A stretch of 61,482 bases of DNA from DASSKA01 sp035765755 (GTDB taxonomy: Bacteria; Actinomycetota; Actinomycetes; Propionibacteriales; Nocardioidaceae), in assembly GCA_035765755.1 (NCBI GenBank), contig DASTWW010000101.1:1-61482 (forward strand), given 5' to 3'. Below are positions 19,292 to 27,613 of the stretch, piece after piece (position 1 is the stretch's first letter; each line of letters opens with the position of its first letter). The translations under genes and the position numbers were made by a program. The notes beneath the pieces are model-generated. The model had not been told where the DNA came from, ran no database searches, and saw only the letters and a list, made by a program, of their open reading frames with translations.

Positions 19292-20922
19292 GGCGTGCCC
19301 GCCCTGCTGTCGTCAATTCGCTGGTAGCCCGCCCCGGGTGCACGGGAGTCGTCAGGAGTCAGCGGCAGCGGACTGCTTTCGAGGGGGTCGCCGGCCCGGC
19401 GCGGCAGGGTGAGCCGGAACTGGGCCCCGTTGCCCGGCTCTCCCCAGGCCTGCAGCCAGCCGCCGTGCAGGCGGGCGTCCTCCAGGGAGATGGCCAGTCC
19501 GAGGCCGGTGCCGCCGGTGGTCCGGGCTCGCGCCGGGTCGGCGCGCCAGAACCGGTTGAACACCATCGCCGCCTCGCCGGGCCCCAGGCCCGCGCCGTGG
19601 TCGCGGACGGTCAGCGCGGTGGCCCGCCGGTCGGTGGCGAGGGTCACCACCACGCCACGGTCGTCGGCGTAGTCGATCGCGTTGCTGACCAGGTTGCGGA
19701 CGATCCGCTCCACCCGTCGTACGTCGGCCTCGGCGACGCAGGCGTGTCCGGGGCTCCGGACCGTCACCGAGGTGTCTCGCCGAGCGGCCAGCGACGCGGT
19801 TGACTCGACCACGCGGTGCGCCACGTCGACCAGGTCCACGTCCTCGAGGTCGAGGACCGCGGCGCCGGCGTCGAACCGGCTGATCTCGAGCAGGTCGGTG
19901 AGCAGCAGCTCGAACCGGTCCAGCTCCGCCTGCAGCAGCTCGGCTGCTCGCGCGGTGACCGGGTCGAACCCGGTCCGCGCGTCGTGCAGCACGTCGCCGG
20001 CCATCCTCACCGTGGTGAGCGGGGTGCGCAGCTCATGGGAGACGTCGGAGACGAAGCGGCGCTGCACCCGGGACAGCTCCTCCAGCTGCCTGATCTGCGT
20101 CTGCAGGCTGTCGGCCATCTGGTTGAAGGAGATGCCCAGGCGCGCGATGTCGTCGTGGCCACGCACGTGCATGCGCTCCTCGAGCCGCCCGGACGCGAGG
20201 CGTTCCGCGACCCGCCGGGCCAGCCGGACCGGGGTGACCACCTGTCTGGTGACCAGCCAGGTGACCCCGCCGACGAGCACGAGCAGCAGCGCGCCGGCGG
20301 TGAGCAGCGCCTGGCGGACCAGGGAGAGGGTCTTGGCCTCCTGGGCCATCGGGAACAGGTAGTACAGGGTGTAGGCGCCGCCGTCCGACGGCAGCGTGAT
20401 CTGGGAGCCGACCACCACGGCCGGCACCGGGTGCCGGCCCGAGTCGGCCTCGTAACGCAACCGCGTGAACGTCCACGCGACGCCGTCACGCCGCTGCACC
20501 GCCACCCGCAGCCGGTCCGGCACGCTGCGCGGGTCCAGCCCGGCAGTCTTGCGGGTCCCGCTGCCGGTGGTCAGGTCGCTCCCGGTGCCGGCGATCGGAC
20601 CGGTCAGCAGCGCGTCGTACCCCTGCACCGCCCCCCGGGAGACGATGCTGGCGGCCAGCTGGGAGAGCTGCGTGCTGGCGTCGAAGTCGGTGCCGCTGGC
20701 CGCCGACAGCCGCTGCTGGGCGTCCACCGTGCCGCGGGACGCCTCGGCGATCGAGGACTCCACCTTGCTGTCCACGAGCCCGGCGGTGATCTGGCGCATC
20801 AGCAGCCAGCCGACCAGGGTCACCACCACAGCGCAGAGCAGCAGCGTGCTGAGCACGACGCGGGCCTGGATGGACCGGCGCCAGACGGTGACGGCTCGGC
20901 GCACGGGCCCCTGCGACGCCAT
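19288..20922 (-). CDS. mtrB: Sensor histidine kinase MtrB
   Basis: A 544-residue membrane kinase. Transmembrane helices lie near residues 23-45 and 200-222, enclosing an extracellular sensor of about 150 residues; a HAMP domain (VTPVRLARRVAERLASGRLE) is followed by the H-box SDVSHELRTPLTTVRMAGDV, and ATP-binding boxes NLVSNAIDYADD, DHGAGLGPGE and TGGTGLGLAI. It phosphorylates MtrA to control cell-wall and division genes. The ATG at 20922 has GGTGGGG just upstream; a GTG nine bases earlier (20931) abuts the mtrA stop. The kinase lacks any obvious damage. Confidence 0.97.
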   Translation of the reverse strand: MASQGPVRRAVTVWRRSIQARVVLSTLLLCAVVVTLVGWLLMRQITAGLVDSKVESSIAEASRGTVDAQQRLSAASGTDFDASTQLSQLAASIVSRGAVQGYDALLTGPIAGTGSDLTTGSGTRKTAGLDPRSVPDRLRVAVQRRDGVAWTFTRLRYEADSGRHPVPAVVVGSQITLPSDGGAYTLYYLFPMAQEAKTLSLVRQALLTAGALLLVLVGGVTWLVTRQVVTPVRLARRVAERLASGRLEERMHVRGHDDIARLGISFNQMADSLQTQIRQLEELSRVQRRFVSDVSHELRTPLTTVRMAGDVLHDARTGFDPVTARAAELLQAELDRFELLLTDLLEISRFDAGAAVLDLEDVDLVDVAHRVVESTASLAARRDTSVTVRSPGHACVAEADVRRVERIVRNLVSNAIDYADDRGVVVTLATDRRATALTVRDHGAGLGPGEAAMVFNRFWRADPARARTTGGTGLGLAISLEDARLHGGWLQAWGEPGNGAQFRLTLPRRAGDPLESSPLPLTPDDSRAPGAGYQRIDDSRAGTP

Positions 20923-20931
20923 GGTCCCCAC

Positions 20932-21633
20932 CTAGGAGGTGCCGGCCTTGTAGCCGACGCCGCGGACCGTGACCACGATCCTGGGGTTCTCCGGGTCGTG
21001 CTCGACCTTGGAGCGCAGCCGCTGCACGTGCACGTTGACCAGCCGGGTGTCCGCCGCGTGCCGGTAGCCCCAGACCTGCTCGAGCAGCACCTCCCGGGTG
21101 AACACCTGCCAGGGCTTGCGGGCCAGGCAGACCAGCAGGTCGAACTCGAGCGGGGTCAAAGAGATGTGCCGGTCACCACGCCGGACGGTGTGGCCGGCCA
21201 CGTCGATGTCGAGGTCACCGATCGTCAGCGACTCCGGCTGTGCCTCCTCGAAGCGGCGCACCCGCGCCCGGATCCGGGCCACCAGCTCCTTGGGCTTGAA
21301 CGGCTTGGCGACGTAGTCGTCGGCACCCGACTCCAGGCCCACCACCACGTCGACGGTGTCGCTCTTGGCCGTCAGCATCACGATCGGGGTGCCGGACTCC
21401 GCCCGGATCTCCCGGCACACGTCGATGCCGTCCTTGCCGGGCAGCATCAGGTCGAGCAGCACCACGTCCGGTCGGTAGTCCCGGAAGTCGGCGAGCGCCC
21501 GGTCGCCGGTGGGGCTCACCCGGGACTCGAAGCCCTCGTTGCGGAGGACGAGGGTGAGCATCTCCGCCAGCGCCGCGTCGTCGTCGACGACGAGGACCTT
21601 GACGCGCCCGGGCTGGTCGGTGCTGGTGGACAT
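20932..21633 (-). CDS. mtrA: DNA-binding response regulator MtrA
   Basis: A 233-residue OmpR-type regulator: receiver with VLVVDDDAALAEMLTLVLR, phospho-acceptor in VVLLDLMLPGKDG, Thr in VMLTAKSD and Lys in YVAKPFKPKEL, then a winged-helix domain ending in VNVHVQRLRSKVE and VVTVRGVGYK. In relatives it regulates dnaA, ripA and other wall genes. The ATG overlaps the ahcY stop by one base (TGATG), so it is coupled to ahcY; the tmk gene that sits between them in mycobacteria is missing. Confidence 0.98.
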   Translation of the reverse strand: MSTSTDQPGRVKVLVVDDDAALAEMLTLVLRNEGFESRVSPTGDRALADFRDYRPDVVLLDLMLPGKDGIDVCREIRAESGTPIVMLTAKSDTVDVVVGLESGADDYVAKPFKPKELVARIRARVRRFEEAQPESLTIGDLDIDVAGHTVRRGDRHISLTPLEFDLLVCLARKPWQVFTREVLLEQVWGYRHAADTRLVNVHVQRLRSKVEHDPENPRIVVTVRGVGYKAGTS

Positions 21634-23063
21634 CAGTACCGGTAGTGCTCCGACTTGTACGGTCCGTCCGCGTCCACGCCGAGGTAGGCAGCCTGCTCGT
21701 CGGTGAGGGTGGTCAGACTGGCGCCGAGCGCGGGCAGGTGCAGCCGGGCCACCTCCTCGTCGAGGTGCTTCGGCAGCGTGTAGACGCCGACGGGGTACTC
21801 GCCGGTCTTGGTGAACAGCTCGATCTGGGCGAGCACCTGGTTGGTGAAGGAGTTCGACATCACGAAGGACGGGTGCCCGGTTGCGTTCCCCAGGTTGAGC
21901 AGCCGGCCCTCCGAGAGGATGATCACCGACCGGCCGTGCGGGAAGGTCCACACGTCCACCTGGGGCTTGACGGTGGTGCGCTGGACGCCGGGGTAGCTCT
22001 CCAGCCCGGCCATGTCGATCTCGTTGTCGAAGTGCCCGATGTTGCCGACGATCGCCTGGTGCTTCATCCGGCTCATCTGGTCGACCGTGACCACGTCGCG
22101 GTTGCCGGTGGCGGTGACGATGATGTCGGCGACGGGCAGCACCTCCTCGAGGGTGCTGACCTGGTAGCCGTCCATGGCGGCCTGCAGCGCGCAGATGGGG
22201 TCGATCTCGGTGATGACCACCCGCGCGCCCTGGCCGCGCAGCGACTCGGCGCAGCCCTTGCCGACGTCCCCGTAGCCGCACACCACGGCCACCTTGCCGC
22301 CGATCAGCACGTCGGTGGCCCGGTTGATGCCGTCGACCAGCGAGTGCCGGCAGCCGTACCGGTTGTCGAACTTGCTCTTCGTCACCGAGTCGTTGACGTT
22401 GATGGCCGGGAACAGGAGCGACCCCTCGCGCATCCGGTCGTAGAGCCGGTGCACCCCGGTGGTGGTCTCCTCGGTGACGCCCTTGACGTGGTTGGCGATC
22501 GTGGTCCACAGCGCACCGTCCTCGGCGAGCCGGTCGTTCAGCACCTGGAAGATCACCCGCTGCTCCGCGCTGGCGGCGGAGTCGACAGCGGGCGCGGCAC
22601 CCTCCTTCTCCGCCTGCACGCCGAGGTGCACCAGCAGGGTCGCGTCACCGCCGTCGTCGAGGATCATGTTCGCGAACGTGCCGTCGGGCCAGCGCAGGAT
22701 CTGCTGGGTGCACCACCAGTACTCCTCCAGGCTCTCGCCCTTCCAGGCGAACACCGGAACACCGCGCGGGTCGTCCGGGGTTCCGTCGGGGCCCACCGCG
22801 ACGGCGGCGGCGGCGTGGTCCTGGGTGGAGAAGATGTTGCAGGAGGCCCAGCGCACCTCCGCGCCGAGTGCGACGAGGGTCTCGATGAGCACCGCGGTCT
22901 GGATCGTCATGTGCAGCGACCCAGCGATCCGGGCACCGGCCAGCGGCTGCGTGGCGGCGTACCGCTCGCGCATCGCCATCAGGCCCGGCATCTCGTTCTC
23001 GGCAAGCCTGATCTCCGTGCGGCCGTACTCCGCCAACGACAGGTCCGCAACCTTGAAGTCCAT
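21633..23063 (-). CDS. ahcY: Adenosylhomocysteinase
   Basis: A 476-residue S-adenosylhomocysteine hydrolase, which splits the by-product of methylation to adenosine and homocysteine using bound NAD. Signatures include SLHMTIQTAVLIETLVALG near 50, the substrate-site NVNDSVTKSKFDNRYG, the NAD fold VAVVCGYGDVGKGCAE and the C-terminal LPKHLDEEVARLHLPALG with YKSEHYRY end. The ATG at 23063 has AGG at seven bases. There is room for only about 36 bases of upstream sequence after the CDF gene, so no SAH riboswitch is possible there. A short hairpin lies in the leader. Confidence 0.98.
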   Translation of the reverse strand: MDFKVADLSLAEYGRTEIRLAENEMPGLMAMRERYAATQPLAGARIAGSLHMTIQTAVLIETLVALGAEVRWASCNIFSTQDHAAAAVAVGPDGTPDDPRGVPVFAWKGESLEEYWWCTQQILRWPDGTFANMILDDGGDATLLVHLGVQAEKEGAAPAVDSAASAEQRVIFQVLNDRLAEDGALWTTIANHVKGVTEETTTGVHRLYDRMREGSLLFPAINVNDSVTKSKFDNRYGCRHSLVDGINRATDVLIGGKVAVVCGYGDVGKGCAESLRGQGARVVITEIDPICALQAAMDGYQVSTLEEVLPVADIIVTATGNRDVVTVDQMSRMKHQAIVGNIGHFDNEIDMAGLESYPGVQRTTVKPQVDVWTFPHGRSVIILSEGRLLNLGNATGHPSFVMSNSFTNQVLAQIELFTKTGEYPVGVYTLPKHLDEEVARLHLPALGASLTTLTDEQAAYLGVDADGPYKSEHYRY

Positions 23064-23079
23064 CCGTATCCTCACGCTT

Positions 23080-23102
23080 GGGTCTCCGACCCGTCTAGCC
23101 TA
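23080..23102 (-). promoter_or_regulatory. Candidate ahcY promoter and leader hairpin
   Basis: On the minus strand TAGGCT (23097-23102) overlaps the stop codon of the CDF gene and fits TANNNT; it would start transcription near 23090. The leader then holds GGGTC-GGA-GACCC (23080-23092), a five-base-pair hairpin, before the AGG and ATG. Confidence 0.35.
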
Positions 23103-24053
23103 GCCGGAGCCGGCCTGCTCCCCCCGGTCGATGTCCGGCTCGATGTAGATCAGCGTGGCCAGCGGCTCCGCGGACCTGATCGCGCGCTCCGCGGCGTCGA
23201 TGCCCCGCGCCACGTCGACGGCCGACGCCTCCCGCGAAACCCCGGTCTTCGCGGCCACCAGCAGCTCGTCCGGGCCGAGGTGCAGGGTGCGCAGATGGAT
23301 CACCCGCTCGACACCGGGCGTGGCCTCGAGCGCCTCCCGGATCCTGCGCTCCACCTCCGGCCGCGCGGACTCGCCGAGCAGCAGGCTCTTCGTCTCCACG
23401 GCGAGCACCACCGCGACCGCGACCAGCAGCAGGCCGATGGCGGCCGTCCCGGCCACGTCCCAGTAGCCGCTGCCGGTGAGCTTGCTGAGCCCGACGCCGA
23501 GCAGCGCGAAGCACAGGCCGACGAGCGCCGCGAAGTCCTCGAGCAGCACAACCGGAAGCTCCGGCGACTTGGTGCTGCGCACGAAGCCGATCCACGACGT
23601 GCTCCCCCGCTGCGGCGCGGACTCGGCGACCGCGGTGCGGAAGGACAGGCCCTCGAGCACGAGCGCGCCACCGAGGACGACCAGCGGCACCCACCACCAG
23701 CGGCTCTCCAGCAGCTCGTCCGGATGACCGGCGAGCACCTCCTTCAGCTTGTGGTAGGCCTCGTAGAGGGCGAACAGGCCGCCCACGCTGAACAGCACCA
23801 CCGATACGAGGAAGGCGTAGACGTAGCGTTCCCGGCCGTAGCCGAACTGGTGCTCCCGGGTGGCCGCACGACGGGAGCGGCTGCGCCCCAGCAGCAGCAG
23901 CATCTGGTTGCCGGAGTCGGCGACGGAGTGGATGGCCTCCGCCAGCATCGACGAGGCCCCGGTCAGCGCCCAGGCCAGGAACTTCAGCACCGCGATCCCG
24001 ATGTTGGCGAGCAACGCGGCGACGACGGCCTTGGCTCCTCCCTCGGCTGACAT
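23100..24053 (-). CDS. Cation diffusion facilitator (SLC30A9-like)
   Basis: A 317-residue CDF transporter with about six membrane helices and a C-terminal cytoplasmic domain. It keeps the TM2 metal pair as HSVAD (HxxxD) in AEAIHSVADSGNQ. The matching TM5 site reads LLEDFAALVGL, without the usual His/Asp-xxx-Asp, which resembles the ZnT9-type branch, so zinc or another divalent ion is likely but not certain. TAGCCT seven bases before the ATG fits a leaderless promoter. Downstream ahcY follows after 36 bases. Confidence 0.92.
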   Translation of the reverse strand: MSAEGGAKAVVAALLANIGIAVLKFLAWALTGASSMLAEAIHSVADSGNQMLLLLGRSRSRRAATREHQFGYGRERYVYAFLVSVVLFSVGGLFALYEAYHKLKEVLAGHPDELLESRWWWVPLVVLGGALVLEGLSFRTAVAESAPQRGSTSWIGFVRSTKSPELPVVLLEDFAALVGLCFALLGVGLSKLTGSGYWDVAGTAAIGLLLVAVAVVLAVETKSLLLGESARPEVERRIREALEATPGVERVIHLRTLHLGPDELLVAAKTGVSREASAVDVARGIDAAERAIRSAEPLATLIYIEPDIDRGEQAGSG

Positions 24054-24060
24054 GCCCCGA

Positions 24061-24066
24061 AGGCTA
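24061..24066 (-). promoter_or_regulatory. Leaderless-type -10 element of the CDF transporter gene
   Basis: TAGCCT ends seven bases before the ATG at 24053 on the minus strand. It fits TANNNT; no -35 is clear. Confidence 0.4.
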
Positions 24067-24070
24067 TCGG

Positions 24071-25114
24071 CTACTGCGCCGCGCCGGGTCCAACGAGCCC
24101 GGCGCCCAGGTACGCGGCCGCGTAGGTCCCCGTCGCCATCAGCGAGGCGTACCGCGCGACCTCGTTGGACTGGTGCGCGCTGACCGTCTCCACCCGAACG
24201 CCGCGCTGTGTCGCCGCGTGCAGCAACCGGCCTCGCTGCTCGCGCACCGTGGGGTCCGCCGAGCCGTCGTCGAGGACCACCAGCACCGGCCGGACCGGGC
24301 TGTCGGTCTCTGCGAACGGGTCATCGAAGACGTCTCGCACCGGTGCGGCGGAGATGACGGGGAGCAGGTGCTCGGCGTCCGCGGCGAGGGAGGCGCGGCC
24401 GCTGGCGCGGCGCAGGGACTCCGACACCCGCCGCGCGGCCCGCGCCGCGAGGACCGACCCGCCCCAGACCAGCGGCACGCTGTCGGCCAGCGCGATCGCC
24501 AGCATCTTGGCCGGGTTCACCGACAGGTCCTGGCGTGGTGCGCACGCGATAGCCACCTCGTCCAGGGCACCGGCCACCGCCTCCGGGTCGGTCTCCGGAC
24601 CGAGGTCGACCCGGTGGAGGAACTCGAGCATCACGACCGCGGTCGCGAGCTGGTCGCCGGAGGACGTGGGCAGCACGGTCGCGTGGCGGCCCACCGCGTG
24701 GTCCTCGACGACGGAGTGAGGTGGGCACGCGACGACCAGCTGGCAGCCCCGTCGTACCGCCTCCGCGACCCCGGACGCCGCTCCGAGGTCCCCGCCCGCC
24801 GGTGCCAGCACGACCACCAGGTCCAGCGCGCCGGCCCAGCCGGGCAGGCCGGGCCCCGGCCAGGCGACGAACGGGACCGGGCACCACGGCTCCAGGACGG
24901 CACGCAGCAACCGGGAGTCCGGGCCCGCGGCGACCACGGCACGCGGGCGTGGCTCACCCCGCGCGGCCGCCACCGCACCAGCGATCGCGTCGGCCGCCGC
25001 CGCCGCCTCCCGGCGGACCCGGGCGCCCGCCTCGGCGAGCGGCCGGAGCACCCCGTCCAGCGCGGCGAGCGCCGCCTCGTCGTCCAGGCGTGACTCGTCG
25101 AACACCCCGGGCAT
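24071..25114 (-). CDS. SIS-domain, phosphoglucose/phosphomannose isomerase-like protein
   Basis: A 347-residue protein with a tandem SIS fold related to bifunctional phosphoglucose/phosphomannose isomerases (Rv3256c position). A nucleotide- or sugar-fold stretch reads LDLVVVLAPAGGDLGAASGVAEAVRRGCQLVVACP, and the C-terminal part resembles the PGI C-terminal domain (LVVLDDGSADPTVREQ). Expected catalytic residues cannot be pinned down, so whether it interconverts sugar phosphates is unsure. It is coupled to the Trm112-like gene (TGATG overlap at 25114) and lies in the manB operon, suggesting mannose-6-phosphate metabolism. Confidence 0.85.
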   Translation of the reverse strand: MPGVFDESRLDDEAALAALDGVLRPLAEAGARVRREAAAAADAIAGAVAAARGEPRPRAVVAAGPDSRLLRAVLEPWCPVPFVAWPGPGLPGWAGALDLVVVLAPAGGDLGAASGVAEAVRRGCQLVVACPPHSVVEDHAVGRHATVLPTSSGDQLATAVVMLEFLHRVDLGPETDPEAVAGALDEVAIACAPRQDLSVNPAKMLAIALADSVPLVWGGSVLAARAARRVSESLRRASGRASLAADAEHLLPVISAAPVRDVFDDPFAETDSPVRPVLVVLDDGSADPTVREQRGRLLHAATQRGVRVETVSAHQSNEVARYASLMATGTYAAAYLGAGLVGPGAAQ

Positions 25115-25290
25115 CACTGCCGGTCCGGACGACGGGCCTCGTCCACCAGCAGCACGGGGATGTCATCGCGGACCGGGTAGGCCAGGCCGCAGGCGGTGCA
25201 CACCAGCTCGCCGGCCTGGTCGTCCACAGCGAGGTCGCCATGGCAGTCGGGGCAGACGATGATCTCCAGCAGCGCGGGGTCGAGGTTCAT
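25114..25290 (-). CDS. Trm112-family small zinc-ribbon protein
   Basis: A 58-residue protein, MNLDPALLEIIVCPDCHGDL then a second cysteine pair CTAC, matching the Trm112/YcaR (UPF0434) family. Trm112 proteins are zinc-binding activators of methyltransferases; in bacteria the partner is usually not known. It lies between manB and the SIS gene in many actinobacteria, so the linkage is conserved. The start ATG at 25290 trims a non-conserved upstream stretch; a ribosome-binding site is not clear. Confidence 0.88.
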   Translation of the reverse strand: MNLDPALLEIIVCPDCHGDLAVDDQAGELVCTACGLAYPVRDDIPVLLVDEARRPDRQ

Positions 25291-25313
25291 GCCTGCATTG
25301 TTCACGATCCTGT

Positions 25314-26702
25314 TCACGATCCAGGGCCGCCCGCGCGGATGATGCCCAGCACCTCGTCGCGCACCGCCACCATGGTCGCCTCGTCGTCGGCCTCCACGTT
25401 GAGCCGCAGCAGCGGTTCGGTGTTGGACGGCCGGACGTTGAACCACCAACGCGGTGCGGTGACCGTCAACCCATCGAGGTGGTCCACCTCCGCCGCCTCC
25501 CGGTCGCGGAAGGCGTCCTCCACCTGCGACAGCACCCCGGCCTGGTCGTCGACGGTGGAGTTGATCTCCCCCGACGCGACGAAGCGGGCGTAGTCGGCAA
25601 GCAGGGCCGACAGTGGCCGGTCGGTCTCGGCGAGCGCAGCCAGCACGTGCAGGGCGGCGAGCATGCCGGAGTCGGCCCGCCAGAAGTCCCGGAAGTAGAA
25701 GTGACCCGAGTGCTCCCCGCCGAAGATGGCGCCGGAGTCGGCCATCGTCGCCTTGATGAACGAGTGCCCCACGCGGGTCCGCACCGGGACGCCCCCGAGC
25801 TCGGTCACGATCTCCGGCACCGCCTTCGAGGTGATCAGGTTGTGGATGATCTTCGCGCCGGGTTCGCGGCGCAGCTCACGTGCGGCGATCAGGGCGGTCA
25901 GCACCGACGGGCTGACCACCTCGCCACGCTCGTCGACGACGAAGCAGCGGTCCGCGTCGCCGTCGAAGGCCAGACCGGCGTCGGCCCCGGTGGCGGTGAC
26001 CTTCGCCTGCAGGTCGCGCAGGTTCTCCGGCTCGATCGGGTTCGCCTCGTGGTTGGGGAACGTCCCGTCGAGCTCGAAGTACATCGGCAGCACCTCCAGG
26101 TCCAGGGGACCCAGCACGGCGGGGGCGGTGTGCCCGGCCATCCCGTTGCCGGCGTCCACCGCCACCCGCAGACGCCGCCCGGTGACCGGCGCGAGCTTGC
26201 GGAGGTACTCGGCGTAGTCCTCGAGCACGTCCACCTCGTCGATGGTTCCGGGCGCTGCCGCGGTCGTGCGTTCGCCTGAGGCCACCCGGTCCCGGATCGT
26301 CGTCAGCCCGGTGTCCAGCCCGACCGGCACCGCGTGGGCCCGGCAGAGCTTGATCCCGTTGTAATGCGCGGGATTGTGGCTGGCAGTGAACATCGCCCCC
26401 GGCAGCCCGAGCTTGCCGGAGGCGAAGTACAGCTCGTCGGTCGAGGCCAGGCCGATCAGGTGCACGTCGGCACCGGCCTCCGCGGCCCCCTCCGCGAAGG
26501 CCCGGGCCATCCCCGGCGAGGAGGGCCGCATGTCGTGGCCGACCACGATGCCGGCGGCTGCTGCGTCGGTCAGGGTCACGAATGAGTTGCCGACTGCGGC
26601 GGCGAGGTCGTCGTCGAGCTGGTCGGGGACCACCCCGCGGACGTCGTAGGCCTTGAAGATGGCGGACAGGGTGGCGGGATCGGGGGTGTTCTCGGTGGCC
26701 AT
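25314..26702 (-). CDS. manB: Phosphomannomutase/phosphoglucomutase
   Basis: A 462-residue alpha-D-phosphohexomutase that interconverts mannose-6-P and mannose-1-P (or the glucose forms) for GDP-mannose and polysaccharide synthesis. The phosphoserine loop TASHNPAHYNGIK, the metal loop AFDGDADRCFV, the sugar loop FGGEHSGHFYF and the phosphate loop FNVRPSNTEPLLRL are all intact. The ATG at 26702 is six bases from TAGGGT, a leaderless pattern. It leads an operon with the Trm112-like and SIS genes; Rv3257c in M. tuberculosis is the ortholog. Confidence 0.97.
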   Translation of the reverse strand: MATENTPDPATLSAIFKAYDVRGVVPDQLDDDLAAAVGNSFVTLTDAAAAGIVVGHDMRPSSPGMARAFAEGAAEAGADVHLIGLASTDELYFASGKLGLPGAMFTASHNPAHYNGIKLCRAHAVPVGLDTGLTTIRDRVASGERTTAAAPGTIDEVDVLEDYAEYLRKLAPVTGRRLRVAVDAGNGMAGHTAPAVLGPLDLEVLPMYFELDGTFPNHEANPIEPENLRDLQAKVTATGADAGLAFDGDADRCFVVDERGEVVSPSVLTALIAARELRREPGAKIIHNLITSKAVPEIVTELGGVPVRTRVGHSFIKATMADSGAIFGGEHSGHFYFRDFWRADSGMLAALHVLAALAETDRPLSALLADYARFVASGEINSTVDDQAGVLSQVEDAFRDREAAEVDHLDGLTVTAPRWWFNVRPSNTEPLLRLNVEADDEATMVAVRDEVLGIIRAGGPGS

Positions 26703-26708
26703 GACCCG

Positions 26709-26714
26709 ACCCTA
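26709..26714 (-). promoter_or_regulatory. Leaderless-type -10 element of manB
   Basis: TAGGGT ends six bases before the ATG at 26702. It fits TANNNT with a start on the initiation codon. Confidence 0.45.
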
Positions 26715-26730
26715 CCGTCGGGCGGCCGAG

Positions 26731-27105
26731 TCAGCCCTCCGGCGACCTGAGCACTCGCAGGTGGCCTCGGCGGCCGACCTCCCGGGTCCCGGGGGGCAGC
26801 GTCCCGACCCCGGCGGGAGCCGTCGGCGGGAGCGGCCGAGCCGCCTCGCGGACGGCGTCGGCGAGGGCCAGCAGGTCGTCGCTGGATGGGCCGAGGGCAT
26901 TCGGGTCCGGGGCCAGCCGGAGCACCTCCCAGCCCCGCGGCGCGCTGAGCCGCTCGCTGTGCGCCTCGCACAGGTCGTAGGCGTGCGGCTCGGCGAACGT
27001 CGCGAGCGGACCGAGCACCGCCGTCTGGTCGGAGTAGACGTAGGTGAGAGTGGCCACGGCCGTGCGTGCGCAGGCGGTGCGCGAACAGCGACGGGTCGAA
27101 CTCAC
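26731..27105 (-). CDS. DUF3499 family protein (Rv3258c-like)
   Basis: A 124-residue protein opening MSSTRRCSRTACARTAVATL with further YVYSDQTAVLGPL and CEAHSERL. Two Cys near the start and a later Cys-x-x-His pattern suggest a zinc ribbon, as in DUF3499. The tail is Pro-rich and variable. Function unknown. It lies between manB and the divergent Rv3259-like gene, the same order as Rv3257c-Rv3259. The GTG start has TACCGT seven bases upstream and no Shine-Dalgarno, suggesting leaderless mRNA. Confidence 0.88.
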   Translation of the reverse strand: MSSTRRCSRTACARTAVATLTYVYSDQTAVLGPLATFAEPHAYDLCEAHSERLSAPRGWEVLRLAPDPNALGPSSDDLLALADAVREAARPLPPTAPAGVGTLPPGTREVGRRGHLRVLRSPEG

Positions 27106-27112
27106 GGAGCAG

Positions 27113-27118
27113 ACGGTA
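27113..27118 (-). promoter_or_regulatory. Leaderless-type -10 element of the DUF3499 gene
   Basis: TACCGT ends seven bases before the GTG at 27105. The surrounding GTACCGTCTGC(T)CC reads the same as the sequence before the LCP gene at 46457 except for one base. Confidence 0.45.
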
Positions 27119-27142
27119 CAGCGTCGGCGAACCGGCGACGAC

Positions 27143-27148
27143 TAGGCT
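27143..27148 (+). promoter_or_regulatory. Leaderless-type -10 element of the Rv3259-like gene
   Basis: TAGGCT ends six bases before the GTG at 27155 and fits TANNNT. Confidence 0.4.
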
Positions 27149-27154
27149 CGCGGT

Positions 27155-27613
27155 GTGAGTAGCACCGGCTCGGCTCGTCCCTCCCGGCTGGGCCGGCGGA
27201 GGGATCGTCGCGGCCGCGGGATGCGGGGCCCGGCACTGCTGCCCGGCCCGCTGGCGCCTCGCGGGGTGCCGGCGGCGGTGACCAGGGCCGCCTCCTTCGA
27301 CGCGCTGGTGCTGCAGGCCGTCGCGGAGATCGAGCGCCGCTGGCACAGCGAGCTGGGCCTGGTCGAGTTCGCGGTGGAGGAGACCCCGCTCGTCCCCGAC
27401 GAGTGGGAGGCGAGCACCGTCCCGCTGGCGTCGGTCGTCCGCGGGTCCGGCGCGCGCCCGACCAGGCTGGTGCTGTTCCGCAAGCCGATCGAGCTGCGCT
27501 GCGAGGACCGCGCCGACCTCTCGGCCCTGGTGCACATGGTGCTCGTGGAGCAGGTCTCGGAGCTGCTCGGCCGCTCGCCGGAGGAGATCGACCCGCGCTA
27601 CGGCGAGGAGTAG
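27155..27613 (+). CDS. Metallopeptidase-family protein lacking HExxH (Rv3259-like)
   Basis: A 152-residue protein related to the minimal zincin family (PF06262-like). The N-terminal 50 residues are basic and non-conserved; the core from about residue 50 has VLQAVAEIERRW, then RKPIELRC and LVHMVLVEQVSELLGRSPEE. At the place of HExxH the sequence is HMVLVEQ, so the metal-binding Glu and second His are missing and peptidase activity is doubtful. The group to which Rv3259 belongs seems to share this change (from memory). It converges with the DUF5719 gene and overlaps its end by 16 bases. Confidence 0.85.
   Translation: MSSTGSARPSRLGRRRDRRGRGMRGPALLPGPLAPRGVPAAVTRAASFDALVLQAVAEIERRWHSELGLVEFAVEETPLVPDEWEASTVPLASVVRGSGARPTRLVLFRKPIELRCEDRADLSALVHMVLVEQVSELLGRSPEEIDPRYGEE

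Noticed and set aside
23064..23099. SAH or SAM riboswitch before ahcY
   Set aside because: Only about 36 bases separate the genes and the hairpin seen is too small for any known SAH riboswitch.
21645..24050. Long open frame opposite ahcY and the CDF gene
   Set aside because: It spans two recognised genes and a promoter region on the opposite strand; antisense shadow.
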